DNA of 58,953 nucleotides from Bacteroidales bacterium (GCA_023229525.1 JALNZC010000025.1:1-58953), one strand, 5' to 3'; positions 43,843-51,468 are shown, counted from the stretch's first letter. The notes: generated by a model not told the origin, from the letters alone. Program-made: numbers and translations.

Positions 43843-44667
43843 ATGCCTCTTTCCGGTAATTTATCCATAGTGTTTACAGATGATGGTTCCCATACCTTGT
43901 ATGTTCCAAAGCTTCGCGAACACTATCATTCCACATTCGGCGCCATAACCGAATCGCAACATATATTTATCGAAACCGGCTTTAGAAAAGCGCTGGAGCA
44001 ATTTATGACTCACAATTTACGAATTACGATTTCTCCACCATCCAGCATCCTGCATCGGGAGCGAAGCGACCTTTATCCTGCATCGGAAGCGCAGCGACCT
44101 TTCATCGGGAACGAAGCGACCCTGACCCAGCATCAGGAGCGCAGCGGCTCTGAGCTGACCGTACTTGAAATCGGCTTCGGTACCGGACTCAATGCATTGC
44201 TGACGCAGATAGAGGCTGAAAAACAGGGCATATCGGTACATTATACCTCCATCGAGGCTTTCCCACTAGAGGAAACGATATGGTCGCGTCTCAATTATCC
44301 ACAGAATTTCTGTTCGGCCGATTACACCAGAGTTTACCGCAGATTGCATTTGGTTGAATGGGACCGGGAAGAAGAGATTTCTAAATATTTTATCCTCCAC
44401 AAGATTCACCAAACCGTCCAGGAATCCGAAATGGTCCCTGATCGGTACCATCTGATCTATTATGATGCATTTGGTCCCGAAGTCCAGCCGGAGTTGTGGT
44501 CCGAAGCGATCTTTCAGAAGCTTTACCAGGCAATGAAACCGGGAGGGATACTCGTTACCTATTCTGTAAAAGGTACGATTGTGCGGGCTTTAAAAGCAGC
44601 CGGATTTAAAACCGAAAAACTGTCGGGTCCTCCGGGGAAAAGGCATATCCTTCGTGCAGTAAAATGA
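43843..44667 (+). CDS. mnmD: tRNA mnm5s2U34 methyltransferase MnmD, with repeat-derived insertion
   Basis: The protein is 274 aa. It begins with the MnmD N-terminus (TDDGSHTLYVPKLREHYHSTFGAITESQHIFIETG). The SAM site LTVLEIGFGTGLNALL and the downstream DAFGPEVQPELWS, MKPGGILVTYSVKG and LSGPPGKRHILRA are all present. It would methylate 5-aminomethyl-2-thiouridine in tRNA wobble positions. Between FRKALEQF and LEIGFG, where relatives have only a short linker, lies about 50 residues (HRERSDLYPASEAQ...) encoded by four copies of the dispersed 19-bp repeat word (44053, 44081, 44103, 44131). The reading frame stays open, so the enzyme may still fold with a loop. Confidence 0.88.
   Translation: MPLSGNLSIVFTDDGSHTLYVPKLREHYHSTFGAITESQHIFIETGFRKALEQFMTHNLRITISPPSSILHRERSDLYPASEAQRPFIGNEATLTQHQERSGSELTVLEIGFGTGLNALLTQIEAEKQGISVHYTSIEAFPLEETIWSRLNYPQNFCSADYTRVYRRLHLVEWDREEEISKYFILHKIHQTVQESEMVPDRYHLIYYDAFGPEVQPELWSEAIFQKLYQAMKPGGILVTYSVKGTIVRALKAAGFKTEKLSGPPGKRHILRAVK
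44004..44155. repeat. Dispersed repeat copy inside mnmD (in frame)
   Basis: Variants of CATCGGGAGCGAAGCGACC start at 44053, 44081, 44103 and 44131, preceded by CATCCAGCATCCTG heptamer DNA and an AT-rich TTACGAATTACG lead-in. The boundaries are approximate. The segment is close to a multiple of three and has no stop in the mnmD frame. Confidence 0.85.
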
Positions 44668-44689
44668 AGAAAGAATTGCAGCGAGATAA

Positions 44690-44697
44690 TACCTTTG
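44690..44697 (+). promoter_or_regulatory. Orphan TAnnTTTG element after mnmD
   Basis: TACCTTTG is a perfect -7 match. The first ATG downstream (44711) opens only 22 codons. The interval 44668-44998 (331 bp) has no other recognisable gene. It may belong to a decayed gene or serve as a distal promoter for the lipoprotein at 44999. Confidence 0.3.
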
Positions 44698-44998
44698 TGA
44701 TTTATCATCATGAATATCCGGGTCAGTAATTTGCTAATTATACCCAGGTGTATCTTCCCCTTAAAAGGTTCACCCTGATGTCAGTACTTCAGTATCACTT
44801 TTTATCCGGATACGATTTTTTTTTACATTTAAATTTCTGACAAGTTTATGTTATAGTAATTCGTATATTTACATGGGATTGCTGTTAATCTGGTATTTAT
44901 CGGGTAATTTTCCTGAAAAAGAAACTGACAAGTTAAAAAAGAACATTTGTGAAAAATCAGAATAAAAGGATAAAAAACTACGGTGTTATCAAATTAAA

Positions 44999-46564
44999 AT
45001 GGTAAAAAAAGCATTGACAGTATTGGCCATTATTGTGGTCATGTTCGCAGACTCTTGTAAAAAGGACTCTGATGTTCCACCTGATCCCCCTGACACAAAT
45101 ATCTCAGGAGAAGTAGTCTCTGTGGAACAAAGCACGGTAGTGATTAGCGGAACAGCTCCAACAGATGCCAAAGAAGTTGGAGTTTGCTGGGATACTGTTT
45201 CAAATCCGACAATTGAAAAAAATCATTTAGCGGGAAAACCGGTCAATGGTAAATTTTCAATTACCATTTCGCGTTTACTGTCTAACAAACAGTTTTACGC
45301 CAGAATTTATGCCGCCGATAATAACGGCGTTTATATCTACTCAACCGATCTCCCGTTTAAAACCAAAGTACTCCTTAACGCCGGTACCAGCGCCGCTACA
45401 TCACTCGGCTTGCATGATGCAGTACTTAACGGCTATGCTTATCTTACCGAAGGAGTGCCTTTAGCATGGTGGTTCGAGTACGGAGAAACTATTTCGTACG
45501 GAAGCACAACTCCGGAACAAACAATTACCGGTACCGGGAAAAAGTATTTAAGCTTCCCTATTAGCGGATTGAACTGGCACCAAGCTTATCACTTTAAATT
45601 AATGGTAAGAATAAAGGGGGAAACTTTTCCCTGCGCAGACTTGTCATTTGTTACCCTCGGTAACCAACCGGCAATAGGAAACATCATCATTGATAATGAG
45701 GAGTTGGATCACACTATCCTTAAGGCTACCATCAATCCGAATTTAATCACTACTACGGTAGTCTTTGAATGGGGTAAAACTACTGCTTATGGTCATTCTG
45801 TTACTCTTAATCCTATTAATGGTTCTACCGGCATTGAAGTGTCAACTGAAATCGCAGTCGAACAGGCGCAGGAATATCATTTCCGCGTAAAGGCAGAAAA
45901 CGTTATCGGCGTAACTTATGGCACTGATACAAGCTCTATATCTCTAGCCGTCATTGACGCCGCCGGCAATAAATTCCATGCCTGTAAGATAGGTGACCAA
46001 TATTGGCTGACAGCTAACTGGAGAACCCTTAATTATAATAATGGGGACCCTATTCCTAATATCACTGATCCGGTTGCTTGGGGAGAACAGATTCAAGGTG
46101 CCCTTTGCTTCTACAACAACGACCCGGCTAATTTCGCTGTTTATGGACCTCTGTACAACTGGTACGTAATCTCTGATCCTCGTGGAATCTGCCCTCCGGG
46201 TTGGCATGTGCCTACTTGGGATGAGTTGTATACTCTTTATGTGTTTCTTGACGAGGGTAGCGGTGGCGGTAATCTTAAAGAAGCCGGACTTGAACATTGG
46301 TATCCGGTTAATGCTTACGGTACTAACTCTACCGGATTTACGGCTTTACCGGGTGGATGTAGAGGACAATCTACTGCTGAACCAACACCCGAAGAAAAAG
46401 GCGCTTTTCATGTATTACACGAAATTGCCTATTTTTGGACTTCAGATAGCGGCCCTTCTGGTGATGCTTGGATGGCATTCATTATGGGTAATAATGGAGG
46501 GTTATGGATCGCCCAAAGTGGATATAAATACTACGGCAATTCTCTCCGCGTAATCAAAGATTAA
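44999..46564 (+). CDS. FISUMP-domain surface lipoprotein with Fn3-like repeats
   Basis: The protein is 521 aa. A lipoprotein signal ends in MFADSCKKD (Cys about 20). Residues about 30-310 contain three beta-sandwich segments of Fn3/Ig-like type, with recurring words FEYGETISYGSTT and FEWGKTTAYGHS. The C-terminal 200 residues are a FISUMP domain (Fibrobacter major paralogous type): IDAAGNKFHACKIGDQYWLTANWRT, CPPGWHVPTWDEL, GFTALPGGCRG and SLRVIKD at the end. Domain proteins of this type are surface-exposed and often multicopy; no enzymatic role is established. A strong terminator follows. A broken FISUMP remnant lies on the opposite strand just beyond it. Confidence 0.85.
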   Translation: MVKKALTVLAIIVVMFADSCKKDSDVPPDPPDTNISGEVVSVEQSTVVISGTAPTDAKEVGVCWDTVSNPTIEKNHLAGKPVNGKFSITISRLLSNKQFYARIYAADNNGVYIYSTDLPFKTKVLLNAGTSAATSLGLHDAVLNGYAYLTEGVPLAWWFEYGETISYGSTTPEQTITGTGKKYLSFPISGLNWHQAYHFKLMVRIKGETFPCADLSFVTLGNQPAIGNIIIDNEELDHTILKATINPNLITTTVVFEWGKTTAYGHSVTLNPINGSTGIEVSTEIAVEQAQEYHFRVKAENVIGVTYGTDTSSISLAVIDAAGNKFHACKIGDQYWLTANWRTLNYNNGDPIPNITDPVAWGEQIQGALCFYNNDPANFAVYGPLYNWYVISDPRGICPPGWHVPTWDELYTLYVFLDEGSGGGNLKEAGLEHWYPVNAYGTNSTGFTALPGGCRGQSTAEPTPEEKGAFHVLHEIAYFWTSDSGPSGDAWMAFIMGNNGGLWIAQSGYKYYGNSLRVIKD

Positions 46565-46587
46565 CATTAATTAGGCGATGTTCATTT

Positions 46588-46618
46588 AAAAAGGCGATCT
46601 CACAAAGATCGCCTTTTT
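46588..46618 (+). terminator. Strong (bidirectional) rho-independent terminator
   Basis: GGCGATCT (46593-46600) and AGATCGCC (46606-46613) form a perfect stem with a CACAA loop. Five A precede it and five T follow it, so it works on either strand and could serve both the FISUMP gene and the convergent remnant. Confidence 0.9.
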
Positions 46619-46639
46619 CATTTTAGAAAAATTTGAGCT

Positions 46640-46839
46640 TCAATCTTTAATACAACGGACATTAACACCATAGATATCCTGTACGAGCAGCCAGCCTGAG
46701 CGCCATCCGGAGTAAAACTACGACAATAATTAATATTCCATGGCGGTCCTTGATTTGTATCATAAGTAGAGGGACGTAATACAAAACATGTGCTGGTGTA
46801 ATTATCATACGGTCTGAGACCGAATACCGCGTTTTCTGA
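46640..46839 (-). pseudogene. Frameshifted C-terminal remnant of a FISUMP-type gene
   Basis: On the minus strand a frame reads AVFGLRPYDNYTSTCFVLRP, continues to GPPWNINYCRSFTPDGAQAG, and then must shift by one base to reach LLVQDIYGVNVRCIKD and the stop at 46640. GVNVRCIKD is the typical FISUMP C-terminus. An in-frame TAA lies upstream at 46840, and no start or N-terminal domain exists. It converges on the intact FISUMP gene. Confidence 0.65.
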
Positions 46840-46872
46840 TTATTGTAAATAGAATCTCTCCGATTTATTTCT

Positions 46873-46880
46873 TATTTTTG
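46873..46880 (+). promoter_or_regulatory. TAnnTTTG promoter of the MNT/HEPN pair
   Basis: TATTTTTG lies 20 nt before the TTG start at 46901. Confidence 0.5.
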
Positions 46881-46900
46881 ACTCCTTAATAAATTCACAA

Positions 46901-47218
46901 TTGGAAACAGTCAATCTGATCCTTACAGAAATTAAGTCAACCGTTAGAGATATCCTGCCGGGGGCGGAGATCATTCTTTTTGGATCACGGGCAAGGAATG
47001 ACAATCAATACGATAGCGACTATGACCTTCTCATTATTGTCGAATTCCGAATGATTGTAAAGGAAAAATTAAAATATCAGGCGTTAATCAGGAAAAACCT
47101 GGCCCATAAAAATATTCTTGCCGATATTATCCTTCAATCCAAAGAAGAAGTTAAAATTAAGAAAAAACTCCTGGGCCATATTGTACATTCAGCAATATTG
47201 GAAGGGATCCCTGTATGA
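46901..47218 (+). CDS. MNT-type nucleotidyltransferase (antitoxin-like)
   Basis: The protein is 105 aa with a TTG start. It has the minimal nucleotidyltransferase signature: ILFGSRARNDNQYDSDYDLLIIV, where GSRA and the DxD pair (DSDYD) bind the nucleotide and metal, with a third acidic residue in ILADIIL. Small MNT proteins pair with HEPN proteins, and in studied HepT/MntA systems the MNT partner AMPylates and neutralises the HEPN RNase. The stop overlaps the HEPN start (ATGA). The unusual start codon may set the ratio of the two products. Confidence 0.85.
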   Translation: METVNLILTEIKSTVRDILPGAEIILFGSRARNDNQYDSDYDLLIIVEFRMIVKEKLKYQALIRKNLAHKNILADIILQSKEEVKIKKKLLGHIVHSAILEGIPV

Positions 47219-47604
47219 ATGAAGAAGAATTAAGGTTTATTAAGCAGTGGATATTAAAAGCTGAAGAAGATCTTTTGGTTGTTCATCAGTTATTGAAAGC
47301 AGATACACCAGTCACCGGGATAATTGGATTTCATTGTCAACAGGCATCAGAGAAATTTCTTAAAGCATTATTATTATACCATAAAATCGATGTTGTTAAA
47401 ACTCACAACATTGAATATTTATTGGAGAAATGCAGCAAAATCGATAATTCTTTTTCGTCAATCGATCCGGGAAATCTTACAGATTATGGAGTCGAGATGA
47501 GGTAACCGGGTAATTTTCTTGAACCTTCTTATGCAGAGATCAAAGAATTGCTATCCATCACGGTAACAATCAAGAAATTGACCCTGAAACAAATAACCTT
47601 ATAA
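47215..47604 (+). pseudogene. HEPN-domain protein truncated by a nonsense codon
   Basis: The open part is 96 aa (47215-47505): KQWILKAEEDLLVVHQLL, GFHCQQASEKFLKALLLYH and KTHNIEYLLEKC are typical of the HEPN helical domain (PF05168 class). Translation stops at TAA 47503-47505 immediately after DYGVEMR. The same frame then continues PGNFLEPSYAEIKELL to a TAA at 47602. In relatives the residue after DYGVEVR is normally Tyr, so a Tyr codon has probably become a stop. The product loses its last helix of about 33 residues. Whether the shortened protein is active is unknown. Confidence 0.75.
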
Positions 47605-47655
47605 CCGATAAAAAAGCAAATTTCCGGGTCTCAGACTTATACCACTACTTATAGT

Positions 47656-48099
47656 ATGGAAAACAACCGCTTCAATATCCGCGTTTACGGTCTTATGATA
47701 GACGATGGAAAGGTACTGGTCACGGATGAATTCCGGTTAGGGATCTTCATGACGAAATTTCCCGGAGGGGGATTGCAATTCGGCGAGGGAACCATCGATT
47801 GTTTGAAACGCGAGTTCAGAGAAGAGCTGAACCTTGAAATTGAGGTACAGTCGCATTTTTACACCACCGATTTTTTCCAGCTTACGGAACTGCTGTCATC
47901 CGACATGCAATTGATCAGTATTTATTATCTGGTTGGCGCGCCGAAACCATACCGCTTTCCGACGACAAAGGTCAGGGATGACATTCCCGCTATAGACGGG
48001 GTACAGTGTTTCCGGTGGGTTAAAATCGACGATCTTTCAGAGAAGGATTTTACTTTTCCTGTGGATAAATATGTAGCGGAAAAACTGAAAAATGAATGA
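47656..48099 (+). CDS. Nudix hydrolase
   Basis: The protein is 147 aa and cytosolic. The Nudix box is complete: GGGLQFGEGTIDCLKREFREEL (Gx5Ex7REUxEE pattern), beginning near residue 37. This places the catalytic Glu residues and Mg2+ site. The N-terminal strands (FNIRVYGLMIDDGKVLVTDE) and C-terminal helix are standard. Substrates are nucleoside-diphosphate-linked compounds; the specific one is not evident. It is a single-gene unit between the MNT/HEPN pair and a repeat locus. Confidence 0.9.
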   Translation: MENNRFNIRVYGLMIDDGKVLVTDEFRLGIFMTKFPGGGLQFGEGTIDCLKREFREELNLEIEVQSHFYTTDFFQLTELLSSDMQLISIYYLVGAPKPYRFPTTKVRDDIPAIDGVQCFRWVKIDDLSEKDFTFPVDKYVAEKLKNE

Positions 48100-48295
48100 A
48101 TATAATATGTAGCAACCTCCGGATTAAGTTCCGTATTAAAGAGCCGGAGAATTTTCCGTATCCCGATAAGCCAATTATTGGTTATTCTGGGACCCGGGGA
48201 ATATTTCATATGCCTCTCGATGATTTTCTTGGAATTTAAACCACTCGGGCGATTGAAAATCCGTAATTTTAGGCACCCTTATTCGTAAACCGGGA

Positions 48296-48372
48296 TGTTG
48301 GATGCTGGAAGCAGGATGCAAGATGCAGGATTCGCCCCTCTCCTTGAGGAGAGGGGTCAGGGGGTGAGGTGT
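48296..48372. repeat. Dispersed repeat locus 2 (short heptamer array plus hairpin)
   Basis: Degenerate heptamers (TTGGATGCTGGAAGCAGGATGC...) run from about 48296 to 48330. Then a perfect 9-bp hairpin CCCCTCTCC-TTGA-GGAGAGGGG (48335-48356) and the tail TCAGGGGGTGAGGT reach 48370. It lies 33 nt before the exonuclease start. Nothing else is recognised in 48100-48402. Confidence 0.85.
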
Positions 48373-48402
48373 TTAATCTAAAATCGTAAAGGTTTTCCAT
48401 GC

Positions 48403-49122
48403 TTGAAAATTAATATCGAAAATATCCTTTTCTTGGATATAGAGACTGTACCGCAACAGACTGATTATGAACATCTGACCGAACGACTTAAAAAATTATG
48501 GAGGAAGAAAGCAGAACAACTTTCCAGGTATGACAAGTTTGCTGCTGAGGAGCCTTTGAAACCGGAAGTACTCTATGAGCGGGCCGGGATATACGCGGAA
48601 TTCGGTAAAATTGTTTGCATATCCACCGGGGTTTACCGGAATCAAACACTTTGGATAAAATCGTTTTCCGGAGATGATGAAACCATGCTGCTCACCGGTT
48701 TCTCCGAGCTAGTGAACAAGGCCCAGGAAAAGCGCATTAATTATTTATGTGCCCATAACGGCAAGGAATTCGATTATCCTTATATTATCCGGCGCCTGCT
48801 GATCAATGGGTTACCTGTACCTCCTATCCTTGACCTTTCGGGAAAGAAGCCGTGGGAGATCAATCATCTCGACACGCTGGAGCTATGGAAATTCGGCGAT
48901 TTCAAGAACTATACCTCCCTGGAATTGCTGGCTACCGTATTTGGCATCCCGACACCAAAAGACGATATCGATGGCAGCGATGTGGCACAGGTTTATTGGG
49001 AAGAACATGATCTGAAGCGTATTACGACTTATTGTCAGAAGGATGTTATCACGATTGTCAACCTTTTTCTGCGTTTTCAGGGGAAGAGCATAATAACGGA
49101 TGATAAAATCCAGGCAATGTAA
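48403..49122 (+). CDS. DEDD-type 3'-5' exonuclease (PolB-like)
   Basis: The protein is 239 aa. It follows the predicted PolB-like 3'-5' exonuclease family: Exo I ILFLDIETV, Exo II LCAHNGKEFDYPYI and Exo III TYCQKDVITIV supply the four acidic metal ligands. A central insertion (LKKLWRKKAEQLSRYDKF) is usual in the family. The probable start is TTG 48403 (MKINIENILFLDIE), since the nearby ATG is out of frame. It presumably trims DNA or RNA 3' ends in the cytosol. A hairpin repeat lies directly upstream, where the promoter should be. Confidence 0.88.
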   Translation: MKINIENILFLDIETVPQQTDYEHLTERLKKLWRKKAEQLSRYDKFAAEEPLKPEVLYERAGIYAEFGKIVCISTGVYRNQTLWIKSFSGDDETMLLTGFSELVNKAQEKRINYLCAHNGKEFDYPYIIRRLLINGLPVPPILDLSGKKPWEINHLDTLELWKFGDFKNYTSLELLATVFGIPTPKDDIDGSDVAQVYWEEHDLKRITTYCQKDVITIVNLFLRFQGKSIITDDKIQAM

Positions 49123-49196
49123 TGACTACCTGACAATCAATTGGTATAAACCCCGGAGTTCTGGAATTTAACTCCGCATTAACATAGAGGGCGTTT

Positions 49197-49312
49197 CTCC
49201 TCTCTCCTTAAAGAGAGGGGTTAGGGGGTGAGGTAGATACAGGATGCAGGATACAGGATACAGGATACAGGATTCTCCCCTCTCCTTGAGGAGAGGGGTC
49301 AGGGGGTGAGGT
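49197..49312. repeat. Dispersed repeat locus 3 (array between two hairpins)
   Basis: A first G-rich hairpin module (CCTCTCT...AGAGAGG with tail GTTAGGGGGTGAGGT, 49197-49234) and a second perfect one (49277-49312) flank a heptamer array of about 40 bp (ATACAGGATGCAGGATACAG...). The two hairpin modules are in the same orientation. It ends 16 nt before the lipoprotein start at 49329. Confidence 0.88.
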
Positions 49313-49328
49313 AATTACAAAACAACCG

Positions 49329-50066
49329 ATGATCAAGGATAAAACGATAATCATATTTCTTGCCTTCATATTCTTCTCCTGTTCCCACTCGCTTCAGCAC
49401 CAAGCCATAATTACCGGCCAATTGAAGCAAGGCCAGGGTGAAAAACTGGTTTTAACCGAATTGGAACCGAAGACAATCCGGAAAATTGATTCAACAGTTC
49501 TTGATGCCGGAGGTTCATTTCGTTTTAAGGTAATATTAACGGAACCCGGATTTTATATGCTTCATGCTTCGTCGGGGAAAGTATTGGTCCTATTACTTAA
49601 CCTGGAAGATACGGTAAACCTGTCAGGAAGTTTTCAGGGATTTCCGGATCAGATCAAACTGAATGGACCAGCGCAAACCAAGTTACTGGAAGACTTTTTC
49701 AGATTCACCCGCAAAAATGAATGTGCGGTCGATTCACTTGAACTTCTGTTGGTAGAAAGGCAAGATAGTGCGGGATACTTTGAATTGTCACGGAAGCTGG
49801 ATACCGTTTTTAAAAACATTTGGGACCGGCAGCGGGCTTATGAGTTGGATTTCATCGACAAACATCCTTCATCCCTGGTATCACTCATTGTGCTCAATTA
49901 TGCTTTTGGACTGAATACCATCCTGGCTCCCGAAAAGGACCTGACTTATTTCGAAAAGTTGGATTCGGTATTGACAAAGTCTTTTCCTGAAAACAAACAT
50001 GTAAAATACCACCATCAAAGGTTGATGGAATTCAAACGCCAGAAAAAAACAAAAGAGAATGGATAA
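49329..50066 (+). CDS. Lipoprotein with DUF4369-like domain
   Basis: The protein is 245 aa. A lipoprotein signal peptide ends in IFFSCSHS (Cys about 18). Residues about 25-125 match the beta-rich DUF4369 domain that usually precedes a thioredoxin-like domain in Bacteroidota TlpA/ResA proteins (ITGQLKQGQGEKLVLTEL; GGSFRFKVILTEPGFYML). The rest is helical. No CxxC thioredoxin domain follows, so it is shorter than typical members. It overlaps the LpxH gene by 8 nt and is probably in one transcript with it. Confidence 0.7.
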   Translation: MIKDKTIIIFLAFIFFSCSHSLQHQAIITGQLKQGQGEKLVLTELEPKTIRKIDSTVLDAGGSFRFKVILTEPGFYMLHASSGKVLVLLLNLEDTVNLSGSFQGFPDQIKLNGPAQTKLLEDFFRFTRKNECAVDSLELLLVERQDSAGYFELSRKLDTVFKNIWDRQRAYELDFIDKHPSSLVSLIVLNYAFGLNTILAPEKDLTYFEKLDSVLTKSFPENKHVKYHHQRLMEFKRQKKTKENG

Positions 50067-50814
50067 AAAAATCTACTTCGCTTCCGATTTTCATTTCGGG
50101 ATCCCTGATCGTATACAAAGCCTGGAGCGTGAGAAAAAATTCATTGCCTGGCTGGAAATGATCCGGGCAGATGCCGGTGAAATTTTTCTGATGGGCGATC
50201 TTTTTGACTTCTGGTTCGAATATAAAACGGTAATTCCCCGTGGCTATACACGGTTGCTCGGAGAACTTGCCCGGATTACCGATGCAGGCATTCCGGTTCA
50301 TCTTTTCCGCGGTAATCATGATATGTGGGCTTTTGATTATCTGGCTGGTGAACTAAACATTCGCATTCATCGTGGTCCCGAATTCAGGGAATTCAACGGA
50401 AAACATTTTTATCTTGCTCATGGGGACGGGCTGGGACCGGGGGATCGGGGTTATAAATTCATTAAAAACGTCTTTGCGAACCGTTTCAATCAGTGGTTAT
50501 TCCGTTTACTTCATCCCGACTTCGGAATACAAATGGCCCTTTTCTGGTCACGGAAAAGCAGATATGTCTCTATAGAAAAAGAAAAGAAAGATGAAGATAT
50601 GACGTTGAAACTTATCCAAAAAAGAATTTCCGTTCATTCCCGGATTCTTCTTCACGACCATCCCGGCCTGGATTACCTGATTTACGGGCACTACCACTAT
50701 CCCCTGGATGAAAATTTGAATGAAAAAGCCCGTCAGATTGTCCTTGGTGACTGGCTTACCCATTTTACCTACGGGGTGTTTGATGGGGAGAAATTTGAGT
50801 TGAAAAGATTTTGA
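50059..50814 (+). CDS. lpxH: UDP-2,3-diacylglucosamine diphosphatase (LpxH-type)
   Basis: The protein is 251 aa of the calcineurin-like metallophosphoesterase fold with LpxH signatures: FASDFHFG (DxH), LMGDLFDFWFEY (GDxxD), FRGNHDMW (GNHD), LAHGDGLGPGDRGYK and LIYGHYHYP (GHxH) bind two metal ions. It would hydrolyse UDP-2,3-diacylglucosamine to lipid X in lipid A synthesis at the inner membrane. The basic/hydrophobic insertion (FIKNVFANRFNQWLFRLLHP) is the lipid-binding cap. The start overlaps the preceding lipoprotein gene. Repeat locus 4 begins at the stop. Confidence 0.9.
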   Translation: MDKKIYFASDFHFGIPDRIQSLEREKKFIAWLEMIRADAGEIFLMGDLFDFWFEYKTVIPRGYTRLLGELARITDAGIPVHLFRGNHDMWAFDYLAGELNIRIHRGPEFREFNGKHFYLAHGDGLGPGDRGYKFIKNVFANRFNQWLFRLLHPDFGIQMALFWSRKSRYVSIEKEKKDEDMTLKLIQKRISVHSRILLHDHPGLDYLIYGHYHYPLDENLNEKARQIVLGDWLTHFTYGVFDGEKFELKRF

Positions 50815-50945
50815 AAAAGGCAGGATGCAGGATACAGGATGCAGGATGCAGGATGAAAGGTCGCTGCGCTCCCGATGCAGGATGCAGGATGAAAGGTCGC
50901 TACGCTCCCGATGCTGGATGCTGGATGAAGGGTGCTGGACAAACC
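50815..50945. repeat. Dispersed repeat locus 4
   Basis: It starts immediately after the lpxH stop. Heptamers (GGCAGGATGCAGGATACAGG...) alternate with two reverse-oriented 19-bp words: GGTCGCTGCGCTCCCGATG at 50859 and GGTCGCTACGCTCCCGATG at 50895. It ends in GCTGGATGAAGGGTGCTGG. It lies upstream of the ferredoxin promoter. Confidence 0.9.
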
Positions 50946-50987
50946 CTAGATGGGAATTCACCAAAAGAGGAGATTTTGTTTCATGGT

Positions 50988-51016
50988 TTTGGAATTCTGA
51001 AAAAATCGTATCTTTG
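50988..51016 (+). promoter_or_regulatory. Ferredoxin promoter (-33 TTTG, -7 TATCTTTG)
   Basis: TTTG at 50988-50991, a 17-nt spacer and TATCTTTG at 51009-51016 lie 59 nt before ATG 51076. Confidence 0.75.
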
Positions 51017-51075
51017 CCCTGAAAATCGCATTATTAACCTCGTCCCGCATTTGCGGGGCACAAAATAAATGAGTC

Positions 51076-51243
51076 ATGGCTTACAAAATTAATGAAGATT
51101 GCACTGCTTGCGGAACCTGTATTGATGAATGTCCCGTCGAAGCTATTTCTGAAGGTGATATTTACAAAATTGATCCTGAGATTTGTACCGACTGTGGGGC
51201 ATGTGCCGATGTTTGCCCGGTAGAAGCAATCCATCCGGAATAA
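51076..51243 (+). CDS. 2[4Fe-4S] ferredoxin
   Basis: The protein is 55 aa, read directly from the DNA: MAYKINEDCTACGTCIDECP then ICTDCGACADVCPVEA. Two CxxCxxCxxxCP motifs bind two 4Fe-4S clusters, the clostridial-type arrangement. It is a low-potential electron carrier in the cytosol. The 2-oxoacid:ferredoxin oxidoreductase genes begin 275 nt downstream under their own promoter, so this is probably their acceptor (inference). It is followed by its own terminator. Confidence 0.96.
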   Translation: MAYKINEDCTACGTCIDECPVEAISEGDIYKIDPEICTDCGACADVCPVEAIHPE

Positions 51244-51262
51244 TTTATTCCCGATTCGTAAC

Positions 51263-51298
51263 AAAGGTGGTTTCAAATCCAAGAAACCACCTTTTTTT
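51263..51298 (+). terminator. Ferredoxin terminator
   Basis: AAAGGTGGTTTC (51263-51274) and GAAACCACC (51283-51291) form a stem with an 8-nt loop, followed by seven T. Confidence 0.9.
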
Positions 51299-51310
51299 AT
51301 TGCCATTTAC

Positions 51311-51447
51311 ATGTCATCCTTTATCCAGAATCCAGAATCCAGCATCGGGAGCGAAGCGACCTTTCATCCTGCATCCTGCATCCCGCATCGTGAGCGAAGC
51401 TAACTTATCTGCGAACGCAGTGAGCTCATCGTGAGCGAAGCGACCTT
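51311..51447. repeat. Dispersed repeat locus 5
   Basis: It lies between the ferredoxin terminator and the korA promoter. Heptamer-type CATCCTTTATCCAGAATCC precedes three 19-bp words in the forward orientation: CATCGGGAGCGAAGCGACC (51343), CATCGTGAGCGAAGCTAAC (51386) and CATCGTGAGCGAAGCGACC (51427). Confidence 0.88.
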
Positions 51448-51468
51448 AAAAATTCCCTTAATTCCGCT

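Noticed and set aside
44711..44779. 22-codon frame after the orphan promoter at 44690
   Set aside because: Too short and without features to call a gene; kept only as a note on the promoter entry.
50548..51068. Open frames across repeat locus 4 on both strands
   Set aside because: They consist of repeat-derived peptide (HRERSDLSSCIL and AGCRMKGR types) plus the antisense of lpxH; no independent gene evidence.
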